DNA of 64,000 nucleotides from JALZUR01 sp965205365 (GCA_965205365.1 CBDBGT010000010.1:310001-374000); one strand, 5' to 3'. Positions 34,866 to 44,630 are shown, counted from the stretch's first letter. Numbers and translations: made by a program. The notes: generated from the letters alone by a model not told the origin.

Positions 34866-35624
34866 ATGAATATGAAATCAAAATCTATATTACCAGTATG
34901 TTTATTATTTAGTTTTACAGCTTGTCAGAATGTTGAACACTCTTCTCAAGGGAAACGTACATTAACAAGTTTAGATAAGTCAGACACTTTATTAGGTGAT
35001 TCAAGTGGATCAGACAGATCAAACCCTCAAGGGGGGGGGGGGGGGGGGGCAGATAGTCTCCTAGGTAACTCCTCAAATATATTAAATGGATCAAACTCTC
35101 AAGGCGGAAATAATCAAGATGACCTTACAGGTCAACCAAATCTTGATCTTCCAACTGGTTGGTACGAAGGAAGGTGCCTAATAACACCTCAAGGTAGCAG
35201 TCTAAAACATAATTTAGGTATCGGCACTCTAGACTCAAAGAATATCATTCATCGCACAGATTTCTACTCAGGAACTTCATGTGCAGATTACCCTACCGCT
35301 CCTCAATGGCCATATGTGATGCGTATTCGCGGTAACACCTTTAACGTTGCTGAATACGGCTTTGGTAATAATACTTCCTATTATACTCTATATAATGGTA
35401 CAGAGGTGTTTCCGTTTCATGTTGATGATGATGGCACACTTTATATAACCTATGCAGATACCCTAGAATCTGGTTTTCCTGTGGACCGCATTAACTATTT
35501 AAGGGGTTCTTCTATTGTGTTTAACGCTCCAACAAATCTAACTAGAGTGTATACACCTGTACCTTCACATTTAACCGCGAGGTTCAGAGAAAAAATGGTA
35601 AGCGGCGATCATCAAGTATGGTGA
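34866..35624 (+). CDS. Phase-variable lipoprotein E (ON, 19 G)
   Basis: The only tract-bearing copy in frame. 252 residues: signal MNMKSKSILPVCLLF with lipobox FTAC, Ser/Asp linker with SGSDRSNPQ, a Gly run of six from 19 G (35031-35049), ADSLLGNSS, then the C-terminal domain GWYEGRCLITP, FGNNTSYYTL, FHVDDDGTLYITY. Its C-terminal end differs from the others (no DFINDPTSG block; ends SGDHQVW), so expression of E shows a distinct surface domain. Function unknown. Confidence 0.85.
   Translation: MNMKSKSILPVCLLFSFTACQNVEHSSQGKRTLTSLDKSDTLLGDSSGSDRSNPQGGGGGGADSLLGNSSNILNGSNSQGGNNQDDLTGQPNLDLPTGWYEGRCLITPQGSSLKHNLGIGTLDSKNIIHRTDFYSGTSCADYPTAPQWPYVMRIRGNTFNVAEYGFGNNTSYYTLYNGTEVFPFHVDDDGTLYITYADTLESGFPVDRINYLRGSSIVFNAPTNLTRVYTPVPSHLTARFREKMVSGDHQVW
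35031..35049 (+). repeat. Poly-G tract of gene E (19 G)
   Basis: 19 = 3x6+1, the in-frame class. A change of one G either way turns the gene OFF. Confidence 0.88.
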
Positions 35625-35639
35625 TCCCCGCTTTTAAAG

Positions 35640-35768
35640 TAAGCCCTTTATCTTAAAAGGGCTTATAATTATAGATTTAAAAATTGACATTTTACTTAGT
35701 TAACAACTTATAAACAAAAACTTAAGGAAGCTTTATTAAACCAGTTCAGATAAACTGGTTTTTTTTAA
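35640..35768 (+). terminator. Two tandem hairpin terminators after gene E
   Basis: TAAGCCCTTTATC-TTAAAAGGGCTTA at 35640-35665 and AAACCAGTTCAGATAAACTGGTT plus a long T run at 35738-35768. Confidence 0.8.
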
Positions 35769-35960
35769 TTTTTAAATTAGAAAAAAATTTTAAAAAATTA
35801 TTTTTAAAACCCTAGGCTCCTGCAAAGATTTCTTTTAAAAAATTACCCCCTAAATCCACTAAAACCTCTTAAGTCACACCACAGAAGTGTATTATTCACA
35901 GCCATGGTGTTCTAATTGTGTGTTGCTAAAATAACTTGTGATCTTTTAACTCCTTTTTTT

Positions 35961-36240
35961 TACCTCTAAGGTTTTTATAAAAATTCATATAAAACCAACA
36001 TCAAAAAGAGCGCGTTAAAAATAATAAATTTAGTTTTTTTTAATGTTTTATAAAGCTGTTTTAAAAAGAGAATAAACTTAAAATTGTATTGATCTAAGAC
36101 AAAGAGCAACAGAGTGCAACACTTTAAAAACCTGAAACCTTTATTATTTTGAGTTGAGAATTTTTTAAGACTTTTGTCCTAAAGTTAATTAAGTTTTAAT
36201 CGATATGTGAATTAGAACCAAAAAAACAAAGGAGAATAAA
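35961..36240 (+). promoter_or_regulatory. Conserved 5' cassette of the lipoprotein family, copy G
   Basis: As copy D. One arm of the hairpin is changed (TTGTATT for TTGTCTT, loop GATCT), the only copy with this change. Confidence 0.6.
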
Positions 36241-37046
36241 ATGAATATGAAATCAAAATCTATATTACCAATATGTTTATTATTTAGTTTTACAGCTTGT
36301 CAGAATGTTGAACACTCTTCTCAAGGGAAGCGTACATTAACAAGTTTAGATAAGTCAGACACTTTATTAGGTGATTCAAATGACTCAGAAAGATCAAACC
36401 CTCAAGGGGGGGGGGGGGGGGGGGGGCAGATAGCCTCTTAGGTGACTCAAGCGGATCAAACACATCAAACCCTCAAAACGAAGACAACCAAGGTGACCTT
36501 ACCAGTGAGTCAACCATTGATCTTCCAACCGGTTGGTATAAAACTGGCTGTATAAGACTGCCCAACGAATATATTTTTAACAACCTTAGGTACAACAGTG
36601 TAAAGTATTTTCTTGCCATAGATACTGATGACTTTCATTACTCCATGTATCCCAACAGTCCTTATAATTATTTTACTCACAGCGCTCTATATTTCCAAGA
36701 AACTAATTGTACTGGACGCTCTAATCCTAATTATGGGCAGGCTGGGGACAGCCTTACACACAGCCCATACTATGACACCAATGATAACTTTGGTAACAAT
36801 ACCTCCTATTTTACAATTGGTCTTGGTTCAACTAGAGCCTTTGGATTTCATATTGATGATGATGGTGCCCTTTATATAGATCATGCTATTGCTACTGATG
36901 ACATAGGTTCAGGTTTCCAAGAAAGTACTTCTTCTAATTTTATCAATGACCCAACAAGTGGAGTTAGGTATACACGCACATCTTCAAAAGCAGTTTGGAG
37001 CACTACCCGCAACAAATGGGTATGGCCAGGTATCAATATGTTATGA
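36241..37046 (+). CDS. Phase-variable lipoprotein G (OFF, 21 G)
   Basis: Signal MNMKSKSILPICLLF, lipobox FTAC, linker SNDSERSNPQ shared with B. The tract at 36406-36426 has 21 G; the start frame gives seven Gly then QIAS and stops at 36441. The second frame (ADSLLGDSSGSNTSNPQ ... GWYKTGCIRLPNEYIF ... FGNNTSYFTI ... FHIDDDGALYIDH ... NFINDPTSGVRYTRT ... NKWVWPGINML) is open to 37046. 19 or 22 G would switch it ON. It is closest to A in the segment RLPNEYI. Confidence 0.82.
36406..36426 (+). repeat. Poly-G tract of gene G (21 G)
   Basis: Directly after CCTCAA; 21 is OFF. Confidence 0.87.
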
Positions 37047-37119
37047 AAGTCATTTTATGGAAACTCAAAACTAACAGCCCTTAGAAAAGGTGTTCCAGAA
37101 AAATTTTGTTCCTAGAAAA

Positions 37120-37291
37120 CAGGCTAAAATCACCTTAGCCCGTTTTGCAAGCCCTAAACACTTTAAAAGTATTTCCACACGTTTTAAAAAGCTAGCAAAA
37201 AACTTCAAGACAACCCTCTCTCTCTAGCCTCTACTTTTATTTAGCTAAAACTTACCACTATTGGTCAAGGGTTATGAGGATACACCCTAGT
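37120..37291 (+). mobile_element. IS427-type element, decayed 3' end
   Basis: Diverged match, inverted relative to 4356-4510: cctaaacactttaaaagt, agctaaaacttacca and the end TTATGAGGATACACCCTAG, compared with TTATGAGGACACGCCCT in the fuller copy. Only the terminal 170 bp remain, with no coding capacity. It closes the lipoprotein island. Confidence 0.65.
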
Positions 37292-37353
37292 AAATTTTTT
37301 GAAAAAAATAAACAACACTAAGGTAAGTCCTTTTCCCCATTAAAAATAAACAA

Positions 37354-38745
37354 CTAAAATAAATCATGATCTACAGCTTTAGAGTGGTCTGCCATATAAG
37401 ACTCTTCTTTATAAAAATAAGCTGGAATCATAAATAAAGCCCCCACAACTACAATTAAAATTGCAAAAAACCAGTAGTATAAAGCCCCCTCAAGTAATAA
37501 GGTTCCATCATCGTTTTGAATAAATGAATTTACAGCTGACGTGAATAAGTTTCCCATTGAAACAGACAGTAAGAACACCGCCATAATAAAGGACTTCATA
37601 CTACTAGGAGCTTGAGTATAGGAAAACTCCAAAGCTGTAATTGAAATCAAAACTTCAGCTGCTGTAATAATCACATAGGCTGCAAATTGCCACATAATTG
37701 AAGGCGTTAAACCTGATTGAATCATCTGCTCTGTATAAGCAACCAGGGCAAAAGACAAGCCTGTTACAAAAAACCCTGCTCCAATTTTTCTAAGTGGTGT
37801 GACTTTTGTAAACTTTGCAGCAAATGGATAGATTTTAAAGCTAAAAATAGGAATAAAAAGCATTACTAATATGGGATTAATAGTTTGAATCTGAGAAGGC
37901 AAAAACTCAAAAGATGTAAACCCCAGATTTACAAATTTATCCATTTTATCTGCCTGTAGCACCCATGAAGAGCCTGTTTGATCATATAAGGACCAAAAGA
38001 AAGCAATAAAAGCATAAATAATACCTAGGCCACCTAGAGTTTTTAAACCTTTAGAGCTAAACATGTCTTTTTTATAGGTTTTCCAACCTGCAGGAGGCAT
38101 GGCTATAAACTCATGTCTACCTCGATAAAAAATAAATGTTGCAATAAACATTAAAACACCCGGCAGCCCAAAAGCTACCGAAGGCCCATACCATTCAAGC
38201 ATTTTAGGAATCATTGCAGTTGCAAACATAGAACCAAAATTAATTGAAAAATAAAATAAGCTAAAAACCTTATCTAGTAATTTTTTTTGACTAGCCTCAA
38301 ATTGATCTCCAACATGAGCTGACACACAAGGTTTAATTCCCCCCGAACCCACAGCAATAAGCCCTAAACCTAAAGCAAGCCACACCTTAGGCTCAAGAAT
38401 TGCTGTCATCATATGAATATCCATAAAAGCTAAACTTAAATGACCTAAACAATACACCACTGAGAGTAAAAGTATGGTTTTATACTTACCCCAGAAAATA
38501 TCAGAAATTAGAGCCCCTATTAAAGGAAAAAAATAAACAGCAGACGCAAAATTATGATACCAAACCAAAGACTGTGCTTGACTTAAAAAAGCCTCCTCCC
38601 CTGCAGAGTTTAAAAGATACTTTGTCATAAAAATAACAAGTATCCCCCTCATGCCATAATAACTAAACCTCTCAGCAGCCTCATTACCAATAATATAAAA
38701 AATCCCTTTAGGCATTTTTTGTGCACTCACTTTAGACATAGACAC
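37354..38745 (-). CDS. POT-family proton-dependent peptide transporter
   Basis: The 463-residue major facilitator protein with about 12-14 helices should take up di- and tripeptides with protons. The ExxER proton motif is Glu22, Glu25, Arg26 in GNEAAERFSYYGMRGIL, followed by a POT signature in the second helix pair (LIGALISDIFWGKYKTI) and GSGGIKPCVSAHVGDQF. A GAGGAG ribosome site precedes the ATG. It is close to DtpA/YdgR types but the subtype is not certain. It is divergent from purT with about 100 bp between. Confidence 0.92.
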   Translation of the reverse strand: MSMSKVSAQKMPKGIFYIIGNEAAERFSYYGMRGILVIFMTKYLLNSAGEEAFLSQAQSLVWYHNFASAVYFFPLIGALISDIFWGKYKTILLLSVVYCLGHLSLAFMDIHMMTAILEPKVWLALGLGLIAVGSGGIKPCVSAHVGDQFEASQKKLLDKVFSLFYFSINFGSMFATAMIPKMLEWYGPSVAFGLPGVLMFIATFIFYRGRHEFIAMPPAGWKTYKKDMFSSKGLKTLGGLGIIYAFIAFFWSLYDQTGSSWVLQADKMDKFVNLGFTSFEFLPSQIQTINPILVMLFIPIFSFKIYPFAAKFTKVTPLRKIGAGFFVTGLSFALVAYTEQMIQSGLTPSIMWQFAAYVIITAAEVLISITALEFSYTQAPSSMKSFIMAVFLLSVSMGNLFTSAVNSFIQNDDGTLLLEGALYYWFFAILIVVVGALFMIPAYFYKEESYMADHSKAVDHDLF

Positions 38746-38846
38746 TCCTCTTAAGAAATAATTAACAACTAGATTTAGCTCAACACAGCTGCTAAATCAA
38801 AGTAAGCTGCAGTATAAAAAAAACCACATTAACTAAAGGGTGTTAC

Positions 38847-40028
38847 ATGACATTTTTATCAGAAAAAACCAATCTTAATAAGAAAATTATGCTCCTGGGC
38901 TCAGGGGAACTTGGACAAGAGTTTATTATTGCAGCTAAACGCATGGGCTTAAAAACTATTGCCGTGGACAATTATAAGGGAGCTCCGGCCATGCAAGTTT
39001 CTGATGATTTTGAAGTCATTTCAATGCTAAATAGTGAAGCCCTTGAAAGAATTGTTAAAAAACATCAGCCAGATATCATTGTTCCTGAAGTTGAGGCCAT
39101 TAGAACTTTAAAGCTATATGATTTTGAAAAAATAGGCATTCAAGTTGTACCAACTGCATTTGCAACTAATATCACAATGAATAGGGCAAAAATTAAAGAC
39201 CTTGCATCTAAAGATTTAAAAATAAAAACAGCTCAATATTTATACGCTTCAACTGAAAAAGAACTTCACCATGCTGTTAAAGAAATCGGCACTCCTTGTG
39301 TTGTAAAACCCCTCATGTCTAGCTCTGGAAAAGGCCAAAGCATTGTGAAAAAACAAAACCAAGCCAGTTCTGCATGGAATTTTGCTATTTCTGGCATGAG
39401 AGGAGATGTTTCTAAAGTCATTGTTGAAAAATTTATACAATTTGACTCTGAAATAACTCTTTTAACCATAAGGCAGAAAAATAAAAAAGTCCTCTTTATA
39501 AAACCCATTGGACATCACCAGGAAGATGGTGATTATAGAGAATCTTGGATTCCTGCAAAGGTTTCACCAAAAAAACTTAAAAAAGCTCAAACTATGGCAA
39601 AAAAAGTAGTCAATAAGTTAGGTGGCGTGGGACTTTTTGGAGTTGAATTTTTCTTAACAAAAACTGACGTTTATTTTTCAGAACTTTCTCCAAGGCCCCA
39701 TGACACTGGAATGGTCACCTTAGTCTCACAAAATCTCTCTGAGTTTGATTTACACTTAAGAGCCATCTTAAACCTACCCATTCCAGAAATTAAATATGAA
39801 AAGGCCGCAGCAAGCTCTGTAATATTAGGTGAAAAAAACTCCACTAACTTTTCTTTTAGCGGAGTAGATAAAGCTTTAAAAGCAGCAGGTGTTCAAGTTC
39901 GTATTTTTGGAAAACCTACCACTAGAAAAAATAGACGCATGGGGGTTGTTCTAGCCACTGATCATAATATTAATGCTGCAGTTAAAAAAGCTAAATTAGC
40001 TTCTAAAAAAATAAAAATAATCTACTAA
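38847..40028 (+). CDS. purT: Formate-dependent phosphoribosylglycinamide formyltransferase
   Basis: This ATP-grasp enzyme makes formyl-GAR from GAR, formate and ATP in purine synthesis, the folate-free alternative to PurN. The 393-residue protein has LLGSGELGQEFIIAAKR, VDNYKGAPAMQV, VPEVEAI, VKPLMSSSGKGQSIVK (ATP loop), GLFGVEFFLT and LSPRPHDTGMVT with the metal-binding residues. Length and motifs are standard. Confidence 0.96.
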   Translation: MTFLSEKTNLNKKIMLLGSGELGQEFIIAAKRMGLKTIAVDNYKGAPAMQVSDDFEVISMLNSEALERIVKKHQPDIIVPEVEAIRTLKLYDFEKIGIQVVPTAFATNITMNRAKIKDLASKDLKIKTAQYLYASTEKELHHAVKEIGTPCVVKPLMSSSGKGQSIVKKQNQASSAWNFAISGMRGDVSKVIVEKFIQFDSEITLLTIRQKNKKVLFIKPIGHHQEDGDYRESWIPAKVSPKKLKKAQTMAKKVVNKLGGVGLFGVEFFLTKTDVYFSELSPRPHDTGMVTLVSQNLSEFDLHLRAILNLPIPEIKYEKAAASSVILGEKNSTNFSFSGVDKALKAAGVQVRIFGKPTTRKNRRMGVVLATDHNINAAVKKAKLASKKIKIIY

Positions 40029-40085
40029 AAAAAAGTTTTTTTAATTAACCAAAGCCCATCTCATTAAAGTTAATAAGCTTAAGTA

Positions 40086-41168
40086 TTATTTTTTAGGAAC
40101 CCACTGCTCAGGGTTTGGCATTTCAGGCATTGGATCTTTGGAGTCTTTTGAGCCTTTTAAATAATGAATATAAACTCTTGCTCCCTCTTGAATATCAATT
40201 CCATTTGATTCAAAAACCCTTGCCACTGAAACATCAACACTTGGAGTAGTTTCAATGATGACTTTTGCAACAGCATTTTCTTCATCTTGAAGATTAATCT
40301 GCCTATCCAGCCTTGAAGCACATGGTTCTCCATCCCAAATGTACCTCATATTAGAAACATAAAGAGTGTCCCCTTTTTTAAGACCATGTCTTAAACCTGC
40401 ATTTATCATTATATGTGAATCATTATCTTTATATACCCTTGCTGACCATGGCTCTAACTCCTCAAGCCTCTCACCAAGATCAACTAGTGCAGATCTGAGT
40501 GTTCTCCTAATCACATCCACAACAGGCTCTCTAAATACAGCTCTTGGATTAAATATAATATTTCCTAAATTCAAGCCAAGGCCTCCCCCAAAATCAACTT
40601 TAGTTCCAGTTTTATTTGCACTGACTAAGGCCGTACCACTTAAAGGCTGAAATGAATGTATGTCTAAGCTCATTTTCATTTTACTTAAATTAAAATCAAC
40701 ACCGGTAAGAACACCACCTAAAACCCCACCAGGACCAAAACCAATTCCTAAACCAAACTCATTTCCCAATTCAAAGCCTGTGACATTCCCTGTTAACACC
40801 ACCTCTGGAAGATCATGAGTACAAGACCCAGCTGTTGTATTAGCAGATAAGGCTCGAAAACCCATCCCACTTTGTTGCGCCTGTATACGTTCTTGAAAGT
40901 TCAAACTTTGAACGTTTAACCTATCTGCTGAAGCAAAATATTCGCTATTTTGAAGCTCTGTTAAGTACTGACCATTTATAACTTCTTGAATGTCTATGTT
41001 GATATTGTTTCCCACATCAACACGTGCAGACCTAATCCCCATTGAAGTTGTGCCTTTTCTTAAAACACGCCCTCTTCTTTTTGCCTCTTTGGAATCACAC
41101 CCTTTATTACCCATAAAAAGCAAGCAACTAAATACCAGTAACAATATTTTTCCAGTTTTCTTACACAT
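40086..41168 (-). CDS. Exported protein with CsgG/FlgT-like features
   Basis: The 360-residue protein has a hydrophobic N-terminus LLLVFSCLLFMG; Cys15 (VFSC) or Cys24 (NKGC) could be lipidated. The middle is Gly-rich and beta-prone (about 140-205, including GLGIGFGPGGVLGGV). The 210-300 region has VVDVIRRTLRSALVDLGERLEELEPW, then GLRHGLKKGDTLYVSN, which resembles the small C-terminal domain of FlgT and CsgG-like envelope proteins. No firm family; an outer-membrane assembly or accessory role is inference. Confidence 0.65.
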   Translation of the reverse strand: MCKKTGKILLLVFSCLLFMGNKGCDSKEAKRRGRVLRKGTTSMGIRSARVDVGNNINIDIQEVINGQYLTELQNSEYFASADRLNVQSLNFQERIQAQQSGMGFRALSANTTAGSCTHDLPEVVLTGNVTGFELGNEFGLGIGFGPGGVLGGVLTGVDFNLSKMKMSLDIHSFQPLSGTALVSANKTGTKVDFGGGLGLNLGNIIFNPRAVFREPVVDVIRRTLRSALVDLGERLEELEPWSARVYKDNDSHIMINAGLRHGLKKGDTLYVSNMRYIWDGEPCASRLDRQINLQDEENAVAKVIIETTPSVDVSVARVFESNGIDIQEGARVYIHYLKGSKDSKDPMPEMPNPEQWVPKK

Positions 41169-41261
41169 CTTAGCCCCTTTGTCTTATTAACTTTAACTAG
41201 TCTTTAAGCCACATCGGACAATAATCTTAAGACCTTAGACCTAGTCTAAAAATACTTATAT

Positions 41262-41562
41262 ATTTAAAGAATCTATCTAAAATTTAAACGATTTTAATAA
41301 AGAAATTAAAACTTTCCCCCTATAAAAGCACCATTGAAATAAAAAATCTGGAGAAAGTATGAAGCCTCTCCATGTTAAAAAGTCCTTTAAAGAACCCTAG
41401 AAACCTTGAAAATTATGAGCAAAGTTAGGAGTTTTCGTTTCTAGCCTTTAGTTTAAGGCTTTGTCTTAAAAAGAACTAAGTGGAGAAAGTGATACTCCTA
41501 TGAATGAAAAATAATACTAAGGTATTTTTTTAAATGCACCGACTTTAGTATTGAAAAGTTAA
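41262..41562 (+). promoter_or_regulatory. Conserved 5' leader of Ig protein 1
   Basis: About 300 bp that recur almost unchanged at 45110-45429 before the paralogue. Both contain tactaaggt ... ctttagta, a stem of about eight pairs shortly before the start, and a GGAGAAAGTATGAAGCC segment with a possible short ORF. Retention of non-coding identity suggests a recent duplication or a functional leader. Confidence 0.6.
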
Positions 41563-44500
41563 ATGAAGTTAAAGGAGCAGTGGGTGTTAAATAATAAAAA
41601 TCTTTTTTTACTTTTACTATTGATTTTGTTAGGCTGGGGGTTTTATAGCTCTCAGACTTTCTTAGAAAATAATGAGGTCAAGGTATCTCATAATTTAAAC
41701 CAAACAAGGTCTGTGTCTAGTGTTGAGACACTTAAACAAAACCTTTCAACAACTTCATTAAAACCAACTTCAACTCTTAAGAATAAACAGGTAGAAATAA
41801 AAAAGCCCACTCTTTTTAAAACTTTTAAACCTCTACCAGAAGAGCTAGAGGAGTTTAATAATCGCCATTCTGATGAGCCCTCTGGATTTACCATGGAGCT
41901 ATCTGGTTTAAGTGTGGACTTTGAAGCCTTTAAAAAAGTAGAGCACCCTTTAGATTTGCCAGATAAGCTTCAAATTCCACTTCCTAATGGAAAAACAATT
42001 CAAGTGGAGCAAAAAAGAGTGGACTATAAGGAGAAGGATAATTTTGTTTGGGTAGGACAAGTTGATGGAAAACTTAATCAATGGGTTCATCTCTCATTTT
42101 ATAAATCTACTCTTTACGGAGGAATTCATACACCTAGTGAAACTCATAGGATTGAGTATTTATCAGGTAATAAATATTTGATTCGCAAAGTGGATGAAAG
42201 TTTATGGTCTCCGCTAGTTGATGATGTAGTTAAAAGGCCAGAAGAAGTAGAATCTAAAAACTATAATGGATCAAGTCTTAATGATAAAACCTCAGAGTTT
42301 CTAACAAAAACAGTCAGCGCAAGCGCCCTCTCTGACACACCCCCTACTGTAGCTAACGCCAAAGCTTTACAAAGGGTTACCATAGATTTATTAGTAGTGT
42401 ACCCCCTTGTTTATATATCATCTAGGAATAGGCTAGTTCCCCTAATCAATAATATGGTAGCTATGGCTAATACTATTCATAATAACTCCCAGACTGGAGT
42501 GAATATCCGTCTAACTCGATTTGTTGGAGTTTCATATACAGGAGACATAAGCGGGGCTTCTGACTATATGAAAAAATCTTCAGAGATACAGCGTCTGCGA
42601 GCTGAAACAAAATCTGATCTTGTATCTATGTATGGAGCACCTGGGGGTTGTACACTACTGAGTGGCAGTCCTTTTAGCGCATTTGGAAATTGTTCAAACC
42701 TCAATTTGGCCCGTGTAACTGGACGCAGTATTGGGGGTCAGCGCAATAAGAAGAATTCTTACTATTCAAGGAATAAACTCTCTGGTTACAATTTTGGTTA
42801 TGTTCTTGATAATAATGGCCTGAATAGTGGCAATAAATTTAGTGATAAATGGTTTAGCGAGGCTGGAGGCGGAAGTGGCACTATCATGGCGTTTACTTAT
42901 CATAACAGACTTTATTTTTCAAGTGCTGAACCCGTTCAAGGTGTTCCACGAGGAGGTGCAACAATGGATAATGCAAAGTATATTAGAGAAAATGCCCCAA
43001 GGATTGCAGCCTATCGCCAATCTTCTGACAATACACCTACCCCTCCTTACATTATATCACAACCTCAGAGTGCCACAGTAGAAGTTAATGATAATTTAAG
43101 CTTAGCTGTAGACGCCAGTGGTGAGGGTCCTTTAAATTACCAGTGGTATAAAAACAATGTGGCAATATCTGGTGAAACAAACAAAACTCTTTTAATAAAT
43201 AATGTCAGTCAAAGTGATGAAGGAACATATAAAGTAAAAGTAAGCAACGCTTATGGCTTAGTTTATTCTAATGCCGTCACTGTAAACGTGAGACTGTCTC
43301 CTATTATCACATTACAACCTCAAAATACCATCATTAGGGCCAATGATAACTTAAGTTTATCTGTAAATGCCAATGGGGAAAATCCTTTAACTTACCAGTG
43401 GTATAAAAACAATGTGGCAATATCTGGTGAAACAAACAAAACTCTTTTAATAAATAATGTCAGTCAAAGTGATGAAGGAACATATAAAGTAAAAGTAAGC
43501 AACGCTTATGGCTTAGTTTATTCTAATGCCGTCACTGTAAACGTGAGACTGTCTCCTATTATCACATTACAACCTCAAAATACCATCATTAGGGCCAATG
43601 ATAACTTAAGTTTATCTGTAAATGCCAATGAGGAAAATCCTTTAACTTACCAGTGGTATAAAAATAGTGTGGAAATATCCGATCAAACAAGTAAAGCTCT
43701 TTTAATAAATAACGCAAGCCAAAGTGATCAAGGAATATATAAGGTAAAGGTAAGCAACGCCCATGGCTTAGTTTATTCTAAAGTAGCGGCTGTAATTATA
43801 AGACCATCTCCTGTTATCACATTACAACCTCAAAATACCACTATACAAGTGAATAACAACTTAAATTTATCTGTACGCGCTAACGGTGAAAACCCTTTAA
43901 CTTACCAGTGGTATAAAAACAATGCAGCAATATCTGGTGAAACAAACAAAACTCTTTTAATAAACAACGTAAATGAAAATAATGAAGGAACATACAAAGT
44001 AAAAGTAAGCAACGCTTATGGCTTAGTTTATTCTAATGAAGTGGCTGTACGTGTAGAACCTTCTTCCATCACCATATCTAAGCTTCCCATTATCACATTG
44101 CAACCTCAAAATGTCATAATCAACGCCAATGAAAGCTTAAATTTATCTGTCAATGCTAGTAGTAAAGCTCCTTTAAGCTACCAGTGGTATAAAAACACTC
44201 AAGGTTCATCAAAAGCTCTTTTAGGCCAAACAAATAACCTTCTTTCAATACCAAATGCCTCTAGTTCTCACGAAGGGTGGTACGTAGTGAGGGTTTATAA
44301 CTCTCATGGATACGTTGATTCTAAATGGGTTAAAGTGAATATAGTTTTAACTTTAAATACCGGGCCTCCTATTATCGTATCACAACCTCAAAACACCACC
44401 ATTAATGCCAACGACAACTTAAGTTTATCTGTAAGTGCCGGTGGAGCTTCTCTTAGCTACCAGTGGTATAGAAGCGCCCAAGGTGGATCAAAAGCTCTTT

Positions 44501-44628
44501 TAGGTGAAACAACTAACCTTCTTTCAATACCAAATGCCTCTAGTTTCCATGAAGGATGGTACGTAGTGAGGGTTCATAACTCTTATGGATACGTTGACTC
44601 TAGCTGGGTCAAGGTTTATATAGATTAA
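41563..44628 (+). CDS. Ig-repeat surface protein 1, reprolysin-like domain without zinc ligands
   Basis: The 1021-residue protein has an N-terminal signal anchor (LFLLLLLILLGWGFY), a pro-like region to about 250, a metalloprotease-fold domain (about 270-490) and six Ig-like repeats of about 85 residues (YQWYKNN, DEGTYKVKVSNAYG). In the paralogue the zinc site is HETGHNLSARHD; here the same place (384-395) reads RVTGRSIGGQRN, with all three His changed to Arg and Glu to Val, while the Met-turn GTIMAF remains. It should be catalytically dead and may act as an adhesin. ATG 41563 lacks a ribosome site; GTG 41584 has AAAGGAG 6 nt upstream and could be the true start. Confidence 0.85.
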   Translation: MKLKEQWVLNNKNLFLLLLLILLGWGFYSSQTFLENNEVKVSHNLNQTRSVSSVETLKQNLSTTSLKPTSTLKNKQVEIKKPTLFKTFKPLPEELEEFNNRHSDEPSGFTMELSGLSVDFEAFKKVEHPLDLPDKLQIPLPNGKTIQVEQKRVDYKEKDNFVWVGQVDGKLNQWVHLSFYKSTLYGGIHTPSETHRIEYLSGNKYLIRKVDESLWSPLVDDVVKRPEEVESKNYNGSSLNDKTSEFLTKTVSASALSDTPPTVANAKALQRVTIDLLVVYPLVYISSRNRLVPLINNMVAMANTIHNNSQTGVNIRLTRFVGVSYTGDISGASDYMKKSSEIQRLRAETKSDLVSMYGAPGGCTLLSGSPFSAFGNCSNLNLARVTGRSIGGQRNKKNSYYSRNKLSGYNFGYVLDNNGLNSGNKFSDKWFSEAGGGSGTIMAFTYHNRLYFSSAEPVQGVPRGGATMDNAKYIRENAPRIAAYRQSSDNTPTPPYIISQPQSATVEVNDNLSLAVDASGEGPLNYQWYKNNVAISGETNKTLLINNVSQSDEGTYKVKVSNAYGLVYSNAVTVNVRLSPIITLQPQNTIIRANDNLSLSVNANGENPLTYQWYKNNVAISGETNKTLLINNVSQSDEGTYKVKVSNAYGLVYSNAVTVNVRLSPIITLQPQNTIIRANDNLSLSVNANEENPLTYQWYKNSVEISDQTSKALLINNASQSDQGIYKVKVSNAHGLVYSKVAAVIIRPSPVITLQPQNTTIQVNNNLNLSVRANGENPLTYQWYKNNAAISGETNKTLLINNVNENNEGTYKVKVSNAYGLVYSNEVAVRVEPSSITISKLPIITLQPQNVIINANESLNLSVNASSKAPLSYQWYKNTQGSSKALLGQTNNLLSIPNASSSHEGWYVVRVYNSHGYVDSKWVKVNIVLTLNTGPPIIVSQPQNTTINANDNLSLSVSAGGASLSYQWYRSAQGGSKALLGETTNLLSIPNASSFHEGWYVVRVHNSYGYVDSSWVKVYID

Positions 44629-44630
44629 AC
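43115..44630 (+). repeat. Ig-domain repeats, 255-bp period
   Basis: cagtggtataaaaa recurs at 43141, 43396, 43651 and 43906 with an exact 255-bp period; the first two units are nearly identical over most of their length. Longer, divergent units (with LLSIPNAS and EGWYVVRV) follow. Confidence 0.85.
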
